A stretch of DNA of 64,000 nucleotides. Origin: Charina bottae. Lineage: Eukaryota > Chordata > Lepidosauria > Squamata > Charinaidae. Position numbers and translations under genes: made by a program. A model generated the notes under the pieces. The model did not search any database and was not told the DNA's origin. It was given only the letters and a program-made list of their open reading frames with translations. This document shows, one piece after another, positions 35,844 to 46,239 of the stretch. The stretch covers positions 2,650,001 through 2,714,000 of the forward strand of contig JALMGJ010000016.1 in the NCBI GenBank assembly GCA_023362775.1, in the 5' to 3' direction. Position 1 is the first letter of the stretch, and every line of letters starts with the position of its first letter.

Positions 35844-36570
35844 GTCCCTCCGTACAGTCACTCATGCCCTGGTCATCTCCCATATAGACTACTGCAATGC
35901 GCTTTACATGGGGCTACCCTTGAAGAGCATCCGGAAGCTTCAACTGGTCCAGAATGCGGCTGCGCGTGCAGTTATTGGTGCCCCTAGATCGGCTCATGTG
36001 ACACCTCTGCTGCGCCAGCTGCACTGGGTGCCGGTATGCTTCCAGGTGCAATTCAAGGTGTTGGTTAGGACCTTTAAAGCCCTGCATGGCATGGGACCAG
36101 GGTATCTGAGGGACCGCCTCATCCCCGTAACTTCAAACTGTCCCACTCAATTATGTAGAGAGGGCATGCTTCGGACCCCGTCGGTAAGGGAGTTTTGCTT
36201 GGCGGGGTCCAGAAGGCAGGCCTTCTCAGCAGTGGCACCTGCCCTTTGGAACATTCTGCCCCCAGAGGTGAGGCAGGCCCCATCGCTCCTGTGCTTCCGG
36301 AAGAACTTAAAGACCTGGTTCTGCCGCCTCGCCTGGGAAAGGAGGGGTAACAGTTCCTCCTGTGGATGGCTGGTGCCATAGAGCCCTTTTAATGATCATG
36401 GTATTGCCTTTTGGATTTTATATTTAACTTATAATAATAATGATTATATATTGTATTTTTATATTTATAGTTTAATTTTAATCTTTGTGTTTGTAAACCG
36501 CCCAGAGTCCCCTTTGGGGGAGATGGTGCGGTGATAAACGTCGAAATATAAATAAATAAATAAATAAATT
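35844..36570 (+). mobile_element. L2-like LINE, 3' fragment
   Basis: The copy starts abruptly at GTCCCTCCGTACAGTCACTC, which matches position 51919 of the longer copy, so it is 5'-truncated in the post-RT region. An open frame 35908-36381 (157 codons) holds the C-terminal part of ORF2 protein: KLQLVQNAAARAVIGAP, LHWVPV, ALHGMGPGYL, FSAVAPALWN and NLKTWF. The 3' UTR ends with GTAAACCGCCCAGAGTCCCC, GGGGGAGATGGTGCGG and (AAAT)n. It is highly similar to the copy at 50.6-52.7 kb, indicating recent activity of this family. Confidence 0.9.
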
Positions 36571-36982
36571 AGATATATTAATAAAACAGAACTACAAAAA
36601 AAATTCTCTCTTCTGACATACTCACAGAGAGATAGCTTCAGTTAAAGACAGAATAAAAGAAACAAAGACAAAACAGGCACACTTTACAACACAACAGATA
36701 CGTTAATATATATACTTTTACATATAGGTTAGAACAATTATTCACCATGGTAACCCACAAGATTGAACTCTGAACCCTGCAGACACTTAAGGAAAACAAA
36801 AGAATACCTTTGAAATGCAAACAGTAACTCAGACTTGCAGTCACCACAATCATATGACTCAAATTCTTGTTTCCAATCTAGCAGAAAATATCTCCTGACT
36901 CAAATTGTTTTTAAATCATAAAACCATAATACTGCATACACTCTAGGTCATGTGATCAGGAGGAAGGGAGGAAGGAAGAAAG
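36571..36982. other. No gene recognised
   Basis: AT-rich flank between the LINE tail and the hAT/Penelope nest. Confidence 0.4.
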
Positions 36983-37309
36983 GGTTAGATCAATGCTTTG
37001 AAAACTGCCACCGTTGGCGACACACCAATGGTGGCAGCGGTGGCGGTGCATGGGCGCGCATGGTGGTGGGGGCCTGCATGGTGGCGGCGCAGCGGTTGCG
37101 CAGTGGTGCTATGCACAACAGTGGCAGCGGCCTTGTGTTTTCCGCTAAAGCGCAGAAGCACTGATGGCGCACCACCGCCGTCATTGCTGCTGCTGCCGCC
37201 ATGCACGGTGCTGCGCCGTGTACGTCCACTTCCGGGTTGTTTCGTGACACACAGTTTGGAAAGTCTGTAGCTTGAATCATGTCAACTGGATTTCTATTTT
37301 CTTAGTGGA

Positions 37310-37343
37310 AACGTTTCGCTCCTTATCCAAGGAGCTTCTTCAG
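37310..37343 (-). ncRNA. Hammerhead-ribozyme-like motif (left arm)
   Basis: Minus-strand copy of the motif at 40554-40587: CTGAAGA, a 7-bp stem II closed by a GGAT loop, GAAAC, then GTT. It lies in the inverted arm, so it would be active only in minus-strand transcripts. Confidence 0.5.
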
Positions 37344-37440
37344 TCTGAGCAAAGTTGGTAAGGGAATCCTAAATATGTTTCTAGGTAGCTGTGTGACCTT
37401 ACACCTGGGGCTAGGTCATGGTTATATTGAGATGTAATTT

Positions 37441-38157
37441 TTAAGTCCTTTTATCATCTAAAGGAGGGTCGTTAAAATCACCATGCTGCTGTTGAGCTTC
37501 TGAAATGGTCTTAATCTTCCTAGGCACAGAAGACAAAATGGGGAGGAAGATGGGGGAGAGTTTGTGCCTGAGGCCCCCACCTCTATTCAAGGAAGGATTT
37601 TCCAAGTTGGCATAAATGGATTCCTTGACCCCTCTCTCAAACCACCTATCTTCTCTGTCTAAAATGTGAACATTAATGTTCTCAATTGAGTGTCCTTTTT
37701 CTTTTAGATGAAGATAAACTGCTGACTCTGGTCCTGTGGTGTTATTTCTCCTGTGTTGGGCCATCCTCCTGTACATAGGTTGTTTGGTTTCTCCAATGTA
37801 GAGTTCAGAGCACTCCTCACTGCACTGGATTGCATAAACTACATTGCTTTTCTTGTGTTTTGGAGTTTGATCTTTGGGGTGTACAAGCCTCTGTCTCAGT
37901 GTGTTGGTGGGTTTGAAATATACAGGTATGTGGTGTTTGCCAAATATCCGTTTTATCTTTTCAGACACGCCAGCCATGTAGGGAATGACCAGGTTCTTTC
38001 GTTTACTCTGAGTCTCAGCCCTATCTGTCGCTGTTTTAGGTCTGGTAGATTTAGATTTGGTGAAGGCCCAATTTGGATATCCACAGGCCTTCAGAGCTGT
38101 TCTCAGGTGCTGATTTTCATTCTTTTTGGAATCCATGGAGGTGGGGATGGTTTCTGC
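37441..38157 (-). pseudogene. Inverted partial Penelope-like ORF (linker and GIY-YIG end)
   Basis: Minus-strand copy of the last 239 codons of the main ORF, from AETIPTSM to the stop. It keeps the linker, the GIY-YIG motifs (VVYAI, YIGET) and the downstream KESIYANLEN catalytic region without stops. The open frame extends 60 nt further into the sense copy (to 38217), which gives it an artificial start. It lacks the RT, so it could at most yield a stand-alone endonuclease-like peptide; no evidence of expression can be drawn from sequence. Confidence 0.85.
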
Positions 38158-40456
38158 CCATCTTCTAAATGAAAGAATAAGGGAAGTCCACTTCACCATT
38201 GATGCCCTGCAATACAATTTTGAAAACCTTCACCAGGAACTCACAGCTACCCTTCCTGACCCAATCCTGGATAGAGTTATTCAGCTTGGCAATAAAGTAC
38301 AGCTGGCCCAGCATCACAAGACAAAGGAGAGGCAAACTAAGAAATTTGACATTCTTCTTTCTCGCAGCAAGCAGAAACAAGGAACTGGAGAAACCGCTGG
38401 GAGGAACAACAACAACAGGACCACAGAGGACAAAAAGAACATGTGGGTGAAAAATCTCTCAGACAGAGAACTTACCCAACCAGAGAGAGATGTCCTAGCC
38501 AAAGGTCTTAATTTTGCCATCACTCCCAAGCAAGTTCCGGTTGTGGAGCTCATTACAGCCACAGAATCTGCCATCCACAACAACCACCTACCTTTTGAAG
38601 AAGCAGAACAACTCCGGCTTAAAATATCTGCAGCTCTGTCCAGTGCTCAACCTCCTCCCCCCAACCTTACCGCCCAAGAGAGGAGAGCCCTGACAGCCCT
38701 CAGCAAAGATGAAACCATCACCATTTTACCTGCTGACAAAGGAAGATGTACAGTGGTTCTAAACACTGCAGACTACCACAATAAAATTACCTCACTTTTG
38801 GAGGATCACCATACATATGAAAAACTGAAAAGAGACCCCACCAACAATTACAAGAAAAAGGCAATAGACAGTTTGAAACAATTGGAACATGATGGCTCCA
38901 TCGATAGGATTACCTACCACCGTCTGTATCCTGGAGAAGCCATCCCCTGCATCTACGGACTTCCTAAGATCCACAAGGAAGGAACACCCCTCCGACCCAT
39001 AGTCAGCAGCATCAATTCGGTAACATACAACATTGCCAAACACCTCTCTACCATACTAGCACCTCTAGTTGGACACTCTGAACACCACATCCATAATTCG
39101 GAAGAATTTGTTTCCAAAGCAAAGATCCTGAAACTGGATACAGATGAAACTATGGTCTCCTTTGATGTGTCCTCCCTTTTCACCAGCATCCCCACCACTC
39201 ATGCTCTATCCGCTGTCAGGAAGAGACTAGAAGAGGACAGCACCCTGGAAAGGAGAAGCGATCTCAACCCAAACCAGATCTGCCATCTTCTGGACCTGTG
39301 TCTTAACACCACTTATTTCACATACAGAGGTGACTTTTACAGACAAAAACACGGCTGTGCCATGGGTTCTCCTGTGTCACCCATTGTGGCCAATTTATAC
39401 ATGGAAGAAGTGGAGAAGAAAGCACTCAACACATTCCAGGGAACGGTGCCCACCCACTGGTTTAGGTATGTGGATGACACCTGGGTCAAAATCAAGGCCC
39501 AGGAAATACAGGCCTTCACGGACCATATAAACACTATAGATGCCAACATTAGCTTCACCAGAGAAGACACCAAGGACAACAGACTGGCTTTCCTAGACTG
39601 TGAAGTCCTCATTGGGACCGGTGGCAAGCTAGAAATAGGGATCTACAGGAAACCCACACACACAGATCAATATCTGATGTTTGACTCCCACCATCCACTG
39701 CAGCACAAACTAGGAGTCATCAGGACATTGTCACACAGAGCAGAAACCATCCCCACCTCCATGGATTCCAAAAAGAATGAAAATCAGCACCTGAGAACAG
39801 CCCTGAAGGCCTGTGGATATCCAAATTGGGCCTTCACCAAATCTAAATCTACCAGACCTAAAACAGCGACAGATAGGGCTGAGACTCAGAGTAAACGAAA
39901 GAACCTGGTCATTCCCTACATGGCTGGCGTGTCTGAAAAGATAAAACGGATATTTGGCAAACACCACATACCTGTATATTTCAAACCCACCAACACACTG
40001 AGACAGAGGCTTGTACACCCCAAAGATCAAACTCCAAAACACAAGAAAAGCAATGTAGTTTATGCAATCCAGTGCAGTGAGGAGTGCTCTGAACTCTACA
40101 TTGGAGAAACCAAACAACCTATGTACAGGAGGATGGCCCAACACAGGAGAAATAACACCACAGGACCAGAGTCAGCAGTTTATCTTCATCTAAAAGAAAA
40201 AGGACACTCATTTGAGGACATTAATGTTCACATTTTAGACAGAGAAGATAGGTGGTTTGAGAGAGGGGTCAAGGAATCCATTTATGCCAACTTGGAAAAT
40301 CCTTCCTTGAATAGAGGTGGGGGCCTCAGGCACAAACTCTCCCCCATCTTCCTCCCCATTTTGTCTTCTGTGCCTAGGAAGATTAAGACCATTTCAGAAG
40401 CTCAACAGCAGCATGGTGATTTTAACGACCCTCCTTTAGATGATAAAAGGACTTAA
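38126..40456 (+). CDS. Penelope-like reverse transcriptase with GIY-YIG endonuclease, 776 aa, intact
   Basis: One uninterrupted frame. The N-terminal part (residues about 12-200) is poorly defined. LPADKGRCTVVL at about 201-212 and GLPKIHK at 278-284 are typical of the Penelope RT family. The RT core follows: FDVSSLFTSIP (346-356, motif A), MGSPVSP (413-419, motif B) and RYVDDTWV (447-454, catalytic motif C with the two aspartates). After a basic linker comes the endonuclease with VVYAIQC (644-650), YIGET (658-662), a conserved arginine in YRRMAQHR, a histidine in HLKEKGH and a glutamate in KESIYANLEN. The enzyme would nick DNA and prime reverse transcription of its RNA at the cut. The first 11 codons come from the inverted arm (up to 38157), so the natural start may lie elsewhere or be lost; an in-frame methionine is not obvious soon after. 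Complete catalytic motifs and no stops suggest recent mobility. Confidence 0.93.
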   Translation: MESMEVGMVSAHLLNERIREVHFTIDALQYNFENLHQELTATLPDPILDRVIQLGNKVQLAQHHKTKERQTKKFDILLSRSKQKQGTGETAGRNNNNRTTEDKKNMWVKNLSDRELTQPERDVLAKGLNFAITPKQVPVVELITATESAIHNNHLPFEEAEQLRLKISAALSSAQPPPPNLTAQERRALTALSKDETITILPADKGRCTVVLNTADYHNKITSLLEDHHTYEKLKRDPTNNYKKKAIDSLKQLEHDGSIDRITYHRLYPGEAIPCIYGLPKIHKEGTPLRPIVSSINSVTYNIAKHLSTILAPLVGHSEHHIHNSEEFVSKAKILKLDTDETMVSFDVSSLFTSIPTTHALSAVRKRLEEDSTLERRSDLNPNQICHLLDLCLNTTYFTYRGDFYRQKHGCAMGSPVSPIVANLYMEEVEKKALNTFQGTVPTHWFRYVDDTWVKIKAQEIQAFTDHINTIDANISFTREDTKDNRLAFLDCEVLIGTGGKLEIGIYRKPTHTDQYLMFDSHHPLQHKLGVIRTLSHRAETIPTSMDSKKNENQHLRTALKACGYPNWAFTKSKSTRPKTATDRAETQSKRKNLVIPYMAGVSEKIKRIFGKHHIPVYFKPTNTLRQRLVHPKDQTPKHKKSNVVYAIQCSEECSELYIGETKQPMYRRMAQHRRNNTTGPESAVYLHLKEKGHSFEDINVHILDREDRWFERGVKESIYANLENPSLNRGGGLRHKLSPIFLPILSSVPRKIKTISEAQQQHGDFNDPPLDDKRT

Positions 40457-40634
40457 AAATTACATCTCAATATAACCATGACCTAGCCCCAGGTGTAAGG
40501 TCACACAGCTACCTAGGAACATATTTAGGATTCCCTTACCAACTTTGCTCAGACTGAAGAAGCTCCTTGGATAAGGAGCGAAACGTTTCCACTAAGAAAA
40601 TAGAAATCCAGTTGACATGATTCAAGCTACAGAC
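39740..40634 (+). repeat. Right arm of 895-bp inverted repeat
   Basis: Partner of 37263-38157. Starts at GCAGAAACCATCC in the coding region and ends at TTCAAGCTACAGAC in the 3' UTR. In a read-through RNA the two arms would form a long, nearly perfect duplex with a loop of about 1.6 kb. Confidence 0.95.
40554..40587 (+). ncRNA. Hammerhead-ribozyme-like motif (right arm)
   Basis: CTGAAGA (the CUGANGA core), then GCTCCTT pairing with AAGGAGC around a GGAT loop (stem II), then GAAAC and GTT (possible cleavage triplet GUU). Hammerhead motifs are known in the pLTRs of Penelope-like elements. Stem II and both core strands fit well. Stem III would be only about two pairs and stem I is weak by eye, so a minimal or dimer-active form is the best reading. 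Confidence 0.55.
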
Positions 40635-40694
40635 AATTCCACCTGGATGACTGAGAACCTTCATAGACACAGTTTGGAAAGCTATGGGTTAGAT

Positions 40695-41312
40695 GGAACA
40701 GTTGCTAAAATACAAGCTTTTTCACAGTTTCCTCTCTCATAGAGATCCACAGGGGATTTTGGGGTGGGTTACAACTCCCATCTGGTTACCTTCTGAGCCT
40801 ACCAATGGTAGCATCAGAACTGTTGCATCAGTGAAGCACTTCTAGGTACTTTTGGTTGGTACTTGGTCATGAAAATGAGTAGGATTTCCAGGAAGCCAAA
40901 GGAAAAAAAATGGGATATGAGCTGGAAAAATTGAAGGACACCCCATTAAGGCCTAGATCGTTTCTGGTATTTTATGGAGGTTTCAAAAATTCATAAGCCC
41001 ATTTTAAGCAGTGTTTATTGTTGGTCTTGGGTGTGGAGATCATGCTAAGCTATCCTGACCTGATTATTTTACCCACTGATAAAGAGGAAGTAAAGAGTTT
41101 GCATTGGCCACAATACATTCACTCCATACTTCAGAAGATTTAAACGCTGTAGGAATAAGTGGCCAGAGTTTTGTGGTCAGGTGACACCAGGTAATTCCTT
41201 CCTCTCCCTTTTCATTTTGCCACTGAGTCTTCTAGATATGTGGTAGAGTTTCTATGAGAGATCTTGACTGAATATATCTACATCTACATCTGCATCTCCA
41301 TCTACATTTTCT
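40695..41312. other. No gene recognised
   Basis: Flank of the hAT/Penelope nest; nothing assigned. Confidence 0.4.
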
Positions 41313-41455
41313 GGTCAATCGTGTCCGATTCTCAGAGACTGCCTGGACAAGTCCCTGAAGTTTTCTTGGCAAAGTTTTTTCAGAAGTGGTTTGCCATTGC
41401 CTGCTTCCTAGGGCTGAGAGAAAGTGACTGGCCCAAGGTCACCCAGAAGGAATGT
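41313..41455 (-). mobile_element. MIR/CORE-like SINE, head missing
   Basis: Plus-strand TCAATCGTGTCCGATTCTCAG (BovB-like tail, reversed) through AAAGTGACTGGCCCAAGGTC (CORE part) matches the SINE at 15148-15372 in reverse. The tRNA head is absent. Confidence 0.8.
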
Positions 41456-41983
41456 GGAAAAAAGATTTCTAGTGAGAATACTTTGGATGCTGCTTTAAGT
41501 TTCATGGTATAAGAAGTGTGAAATATAGATGGGCTTAATTAACTGATAGATCAAAAAATACACACTTTCTAAACTGCACTCACTGGGGCTTGAGAACATT
41601 ACCCTAGGGATAACACAATGTGTCCTTGACTTTCATCTCTGAAAAGACCTGATTTAAATCCCTTACTATTATAAAAGTGGCTTGTTCTTAAGATTGTTTA
41701 ATCCTGCCCATAGGTATGCGCAGGAAGGGGGCAAGTAATAAAATATTGGGATGTAAGTATGAAAATCTGGGGTTAGCATCACAGCAGCACCACATTTGTC
41801 TTTTTTATGTGGGGGGGGAGGACTGTCATTGTAGTTACCCATGAATGTCTGTCTCCCAGTCAACTATTGTATTTACTAATACCTTGTAGGAGAACATTTT
41901 CCTTAACCAACCTCAATGTACTATCATCTAAGGTTTTGGAAGAGAGGTAACAATAATATCCCATTAAAAGATAGTATTTGTCT
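41456..41983. other. No gene recognised
   Basis: Nothing assigned. Confidence 0.4.
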
Positions 41984-42100
41984 TTGGCTTAATAATATAT
42001 TAATATTATTAAGCCAATAATATAATATATTAATATATTATTATATATTATTAATATATTATTATTATAAAATATATTAATAATATATTTATTAGCCAAC
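41984..42100. repeat. AT-rich palindromic tract
   Basis: A GGCTTAATAATA...TATTATTAAGCC near-palindrome of 30 bp, followed by nested TTAATATATTA-type inverted repeats for about 90 bp. Such tracts can extrude cruciforms. Confidence 0.85.
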
Positions 42101-42250
42101 AGTCCACTCAATCAGATAAGAAGATTCCATCCTGGAATTCTTACCTAGAAATTCTATAGAAATTTCTAGAATGATTTCTATGTTCGGCTTGACTGGGATT
42201 GCTGTTAAGGGGCTATTGCTAGATCTGATATTAAGTTTAAAGATAGATGA

Positions 42251-42283
42251 TAGGTAGGTAGGTAGGTAGGTAGGTAGGTAGGT
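42251..42283. repeat. (TAGG)n microsatellite
   Basis: Eight TAGG units after short GATA units. Confidence 0.95.
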
Positions 42284-42972
42284 GCAATCTGAATATGGAT
42301 CAGTTTACTTAGTCTACAACATTGCTGTAATATTTTATTTGTTCTTCCCTTTTTATTTATTTATTTTTTGTATACTACATACTACATCATTGGTCAGTGT
42401 AAATAAGGCAAATAAAATAAAAACATTCTAAAAGTTTAGTTAATTTCATTTTACTGTACCAAAACTGTGACTCTGTACGTAGATCTACCCAAACTATTCA
42501 CTCATTTGGGAGTTAAACAGCAAAGATGTTTCAGATAAATTTTCATGCTTTTTGCCAATGTTTGATTGGCAGCTGCTGTTTGATTGGCAGCTGGGTCATC
42601 CTGATGACAGGGGAGGGCCAAGGAGGGAGGGGGAGGAAGGAGCACAGGTGTTTACAATCTACTCTGGCAGTCTGTCCTTCCACACTGCTCTAGCTGTGTA
42701 GACTGCCTTGGCATCACGTTTTACCCTTCTGCTTTTTCAAGAAGCATTGGAAGTTTTCTGCTGCTTGAAAAACATTTGGCTACAACAAATTCCAAAGCAT
42801 GGGCGAGCATTGTTAGAACAGCTGACAGTTGACAGAATGGAGGGAGGGAGGACCCTCAAATTTAAAAGAGGTTATACTACCCAGTCATTCAGTTTCAGTT
42901 TTCCAAATATAACTAGAAATTATATTCAGCAATTCCTTCTGCTAATCCCAGGTATATGTGAATAATAATGGC

Positions 42973-43048
42973 TAATGAGTGGGAAAGGAAAGACATACAT
43001 TGCCTATTCATAATGAGTGGGAAAGGAAAGACATACATTGCCTATTCA
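42973..43048. repeat. Perfect 38-bp tandem duplication
   Basis: 42973-43010 and 43011-43048 are identical; the unit begins TAATGAGTGGGAAAGG. Probably a recent slippage or repair event. Confidence 0.97.
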
Positions 43049-44626
43049 TGGGTACTAGGTTATCCCTTACATTATTGTGAAGTAAAAATTACATTATAAC
43101 AGAAGCAGACTGGCCTCAGAGTTCTAATGTTTTATTCTCTGGGGCAGAAAAGAGCATCAGTTCCTAACAATTGAGCCAGTATAGTCCAGGCCCTGCAGAA
43201 ATGGTGCTATTGGGAAGCTTGAATAGTGCAGAAGGGACAAAGGCTATTCTATTTCTGTGCCAGGCTAAAATACTGCAAGTGACTGGAAAGACCTCTGCCT
43301 GAGTTCCTGGAAAACCACTGTCAATCGAAGTAAACAGTACTGGGCTAAAGAGATACATAGCAGACATGAGAAAATGAAGTTATCTATGTCCCTGTATAGA
43401 TGTAGCAACTTGTTGGGCTGTACCATTTCACCTTCTCAGGTTGGGTATAGATTAAATTAATGTACTTCATTTAAATGTTAATATGTGTGTTTTCTGCCTT
43501 ATAATAGACTTTCAAGACAACTGAGGAGAAAATAAATAAGATACAGGAAAGTGGACAGATGAGATGATTTACTGTGGGAATAACAGTGTGGAATTACAAC
43601 CTGAAAGGAGTTAAAATATTCCCATACATAAAGCATCCCTACATAATACAGACAGTGAGTATCAACTTGACAGATTGATATAAATTATTCCTTTTTTCTC
43701 TCCCATTTCTGTACTAGGCTGCAGTTTACTTGAAATCTGCATGAAAAAAAAAGTATATGGAAAATGGTGCACCTTTTCATTTGCTTCTCTCTTAATGTGT
43801 ATATTTTTGCAATTTTTCTCAACTTTTTGGGGGGCATATTTCCCAATAAAGTTCAATTGGGGACACACTTTTCCCTAATATGTACATGCATATACTCCTT
43901 TTATGATTGCACCTTACTGCAGAAAAATGAAGAAAATATGGGATCTGACATAAAATTGTGTTTTTCGATTTGCATGCAGGCTTGGGATGGGCAAGTTGAG
44001 TAAGTATGCATTGAAGTGCTAAACAAAATTCTTCTTCTACTCTTGTGCAAAGGGTTTTTTTTTTATCTGAAAGCATACATTCCCATAGCCTTACTCTCCT
44101 CTCCAGAATAGCAGTATTAGGGCAAGTTATTTCCATTTTCCCCAAATCATGCAGTTTCTCTCTAAGCTGAAACTATAGCATACTGTATCTCCTGGATAGC
44201 AACTATTGCCAGATTGTTTGAAATAAATAAATAAATAAATTAGGGAGGGCAAGCAGAAGCTTTGTATTTCTAAAGACCTAGGAAAACCCTGGAATATGTA
44301 GAGAAGCCACTGCTCTATTTATAGTTTGTTCTATTTAGCTTTCAAACTCAGAAGCCAACTTTGCTGTAAGAATGAAAGAACTCTGATTCAAAATACATTC
44401 TGTGAATTCTTTGCATTGAGTCCAGTATCAAGATGTGTCTCTCATTCATGTAAGAAACAGTGATGTAATCCTAAGAGATATCAATGAGATAACAAAATCC
44501 AGACCATTCTTACAGCTTTTGACTTTTTGTTTTCATGTGTACATCAAAGCATCCCTCAGATGTTGTGTGTACTTTCAGTGGCTTTTCTTTTGCAAGATAA
44601 AGGAAGTATAATATCTAGTTGGCTTG
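43049..44626. other. No gene recognised
   Basis: Short open frames only. A short (AAAT)n run lies at 44222-44240. Confidence 0.4.
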
Positions 44627-44645
44627 TGAGACTGTATACTTTATT

Positions 44646-45836
44646 TTTTTTAAAGAACTTTATTAGTTTTCAGAATATAATTAAAATACAAAATATAGAA
44701 TATAGAACAGATAGACTACAGAACTAAAGAAAAACTATAAAAGTGCAGAACAGAGAGAGAACAGAAACAGAAAGTGACTTCCAACCACCTCCAATACAGA
44801 TATGAATACATTTACAAATATGATATCTTACCATTAGTTAATCCTTAGTAACATTATTTCTATCAAATCAAACCGTTTAATCATTAAAACCCAAAATTAA
44901 AATTTCATTTTAATTTTAATCATTTGTAGAAACAAATCCAGAAGCATTATTTTCTCTTATCAGCGCTGTTAACTTGGCCATTTGGGCCAGCTCCATCAGT
45001 TTGATAATCCAGTCCTCCACTGAAGGTATTTGTGGATCTTTCCATCTTTGCGCATATAAAAGTATTGCTGCTATAATCATGTATAAAAGCAAAGTCCCAT
45101 GTTGTTTCTTGAGCTGCTTCTCCATCAGACCCAAGAGAAACAGTTCTGGATTTTTTTGTAAGTCCACTTTAAGAATCCTTTGAATATTAGAAAATATTTG
45201 GTCCCAAAATGTTTTGGCCTTTTCATAAGTCCACCAAAGATGATAAAAAGTTCCTTTACCAAGAGAACATTTCCAACAAACATTCATTACTCCATTATAC
45301 ATTTTTAACAACTTATCAGGAGTAAAATAAAAATGATACATCATTTTATAAAATTTCTCTTTTAAGTTATAATTCAAAGTAAATGTCAAACCTTTGTTCT
45401 GCATGTTCTCCCATTGCTCCAACATAATATTGTATCCAAAATTCTTAGCCCATTTAATCATACATTATTTAACTTGTTAATCTTCTAAATTCATCTGTAA
45501 CAACATTTTATACATCTTTGTAACAATATGTTCATCATTTATACAGAGTTCCATTTCAAATTGTGTTGTTTAATTAACAAATCTGAAATTCTTTTTATCC
45601 ACTTTAAAACGTTCTAACAATTGTAGATATGTAAACCAATGACATGTAAAACCTTCCAACTCTAACAATTCCCTTGTTTTAAGCTTCAGTTCACCCTCTT
45701 TAAAATTTAACAAATCTTTATAATTTAACCAACTTGTTCCCCCCACATTTTCTCTTCTAACAAATGCTTCATGAGGTGACAACCACAATGGTACATTAGG
45801 AGACAGTCTTGCTTTATATTTGTTCCAAACTCTCAT
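44646..45836 (-). mobile_element. 5'-truncated L1 copy with 19-bp target duplication
   Basis: Flanked by a perfect 19-bp duplication TGAGACTGTATACTTTATT (44627-44645, 45837-45855). On the minus strand it encodes the C-terminal third of L1 ORF2 protein in two frames: about 45836-45570 (WNKYKARLSPNVPLW) and 45461-44916 (GTFYHLWWTYEKAKTFWDQI, ELFLLGLMEKQLKK, AQRWKD). They are separated by stops near 45470-45490. A 3' UTR rich in AAATATAG/ACAGAG sequence and a short A-rich end follow. Typical of a dead-on-arrival insertion by target-primed reverse transcription. Confidence 0.93.
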
Positions 45837-45855
45837 TGAGACTGTATACTTTATT

Positions 45856-46239
45856 AATATGTATTCATTCCACTTCACTAATCATTTAGCAAGGCAGCCA
45901 CTATGAACAGATTTTAGATTACTCTCTGAAAAAGAAATAAAGGCAGTTCACTGCTTTGGAATATGCCTGCACCAAATGTCAGAAAAAGAGAAAAGTTAAC
46001 TTTTCTTCTTTCAAGATGGAAAAGATGTGTCTGTGCATCCAGCTTTTCATAACAAATATTCTTGGTAGACTGATAATTTTATGCCGTTCCTCGAACTAGT
46101 GCCTAGTGGGGCTTTCTATATGAGTTGTCTAACTATTGAGGAGAGAAAATATACTTCCACTTCTCACTTATTACATATATAGAAAGATTCTGGAGGTGTG
46201 TATAAATAGCCTTTCAAAGCACTATATCCGGTTAGTGGG
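45856..46239. other. No gene recognised
   Basis: Nothing assigned. Confidence 0.4.

Larger units (their letters stand above)
37263..38157 (-). repeat. Left arm of 895-bp inverted repeat (reverse pLTR-like copy)
   Basis: Reverse complement of 39740-40634 with the same length. Differences I can see are few: one in the UTR (T at 37383), two in the GHSIEN/GHSFED codons and one near 38093. It carries the C-terminal coding part and 3' UTR of the element on the minus strand, including a hammerhead-like motif. Confidence 0.95.
37264..40666 (+). mobile_element. Penelope-like retroelement with inverted terminal copies
   Basis: The insertion is bounded by a 15-bp target duplication ACACAGTTTGGAAAG (37249-37263, 40667-40681). 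It consists of an inverted copy of the element's 3' end (to 38157), a nearly complete sense copy (38158 onward) with one long reading frame, and a short extra 3' piece (40635-40666). Inverted or tandem partial copies (pLTRs), variable target duplications and an RT fused to a GIY-YIG endonuclease are known traits of Penelope-like elements. The arms differ by only a handful of bases over 895, so insertion is recent. It landed in a hAT miniature element. Confidence 0.95.
36991..40686. mobile_element. hAT miniature element (CAGRGCTTTCCAAA family) split by a Penelope-like element
   Basis: The outer ends CAATGCTTTGAAAACTG (36991) and TTTGGAAAGCTATG (to 40686) are decayed family termini, flanked by a perfect 8-bp target duplication GGTTAGAT (36983-36990, 40687-40694). 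The left part (36991-37263) is CpG-rich with GGTGGCGG and CGTGACACACAG motifs shared with the copies at 26033 and 56213. The right part is only about 20 bp. Without the insert and one 15-bp duplicate the element would be about 278 bp. Open frames over 36952-37280 are by-products of GC-rich repeat DNA. Confidence 0.9.

Noticed and set aside
36952..37280. Overlapping frames in CpG-rich sequence
   Set aside because: They lie in the left part of the hAT miniature element and have no recognisable domain.
39731..40144. 137-codon minus-strand frame (and its copy on plus at 37753-38172)
   Set aside because: Antisense shadow of the Penelope-like ORF; present in both arms only because they are inverted copies.
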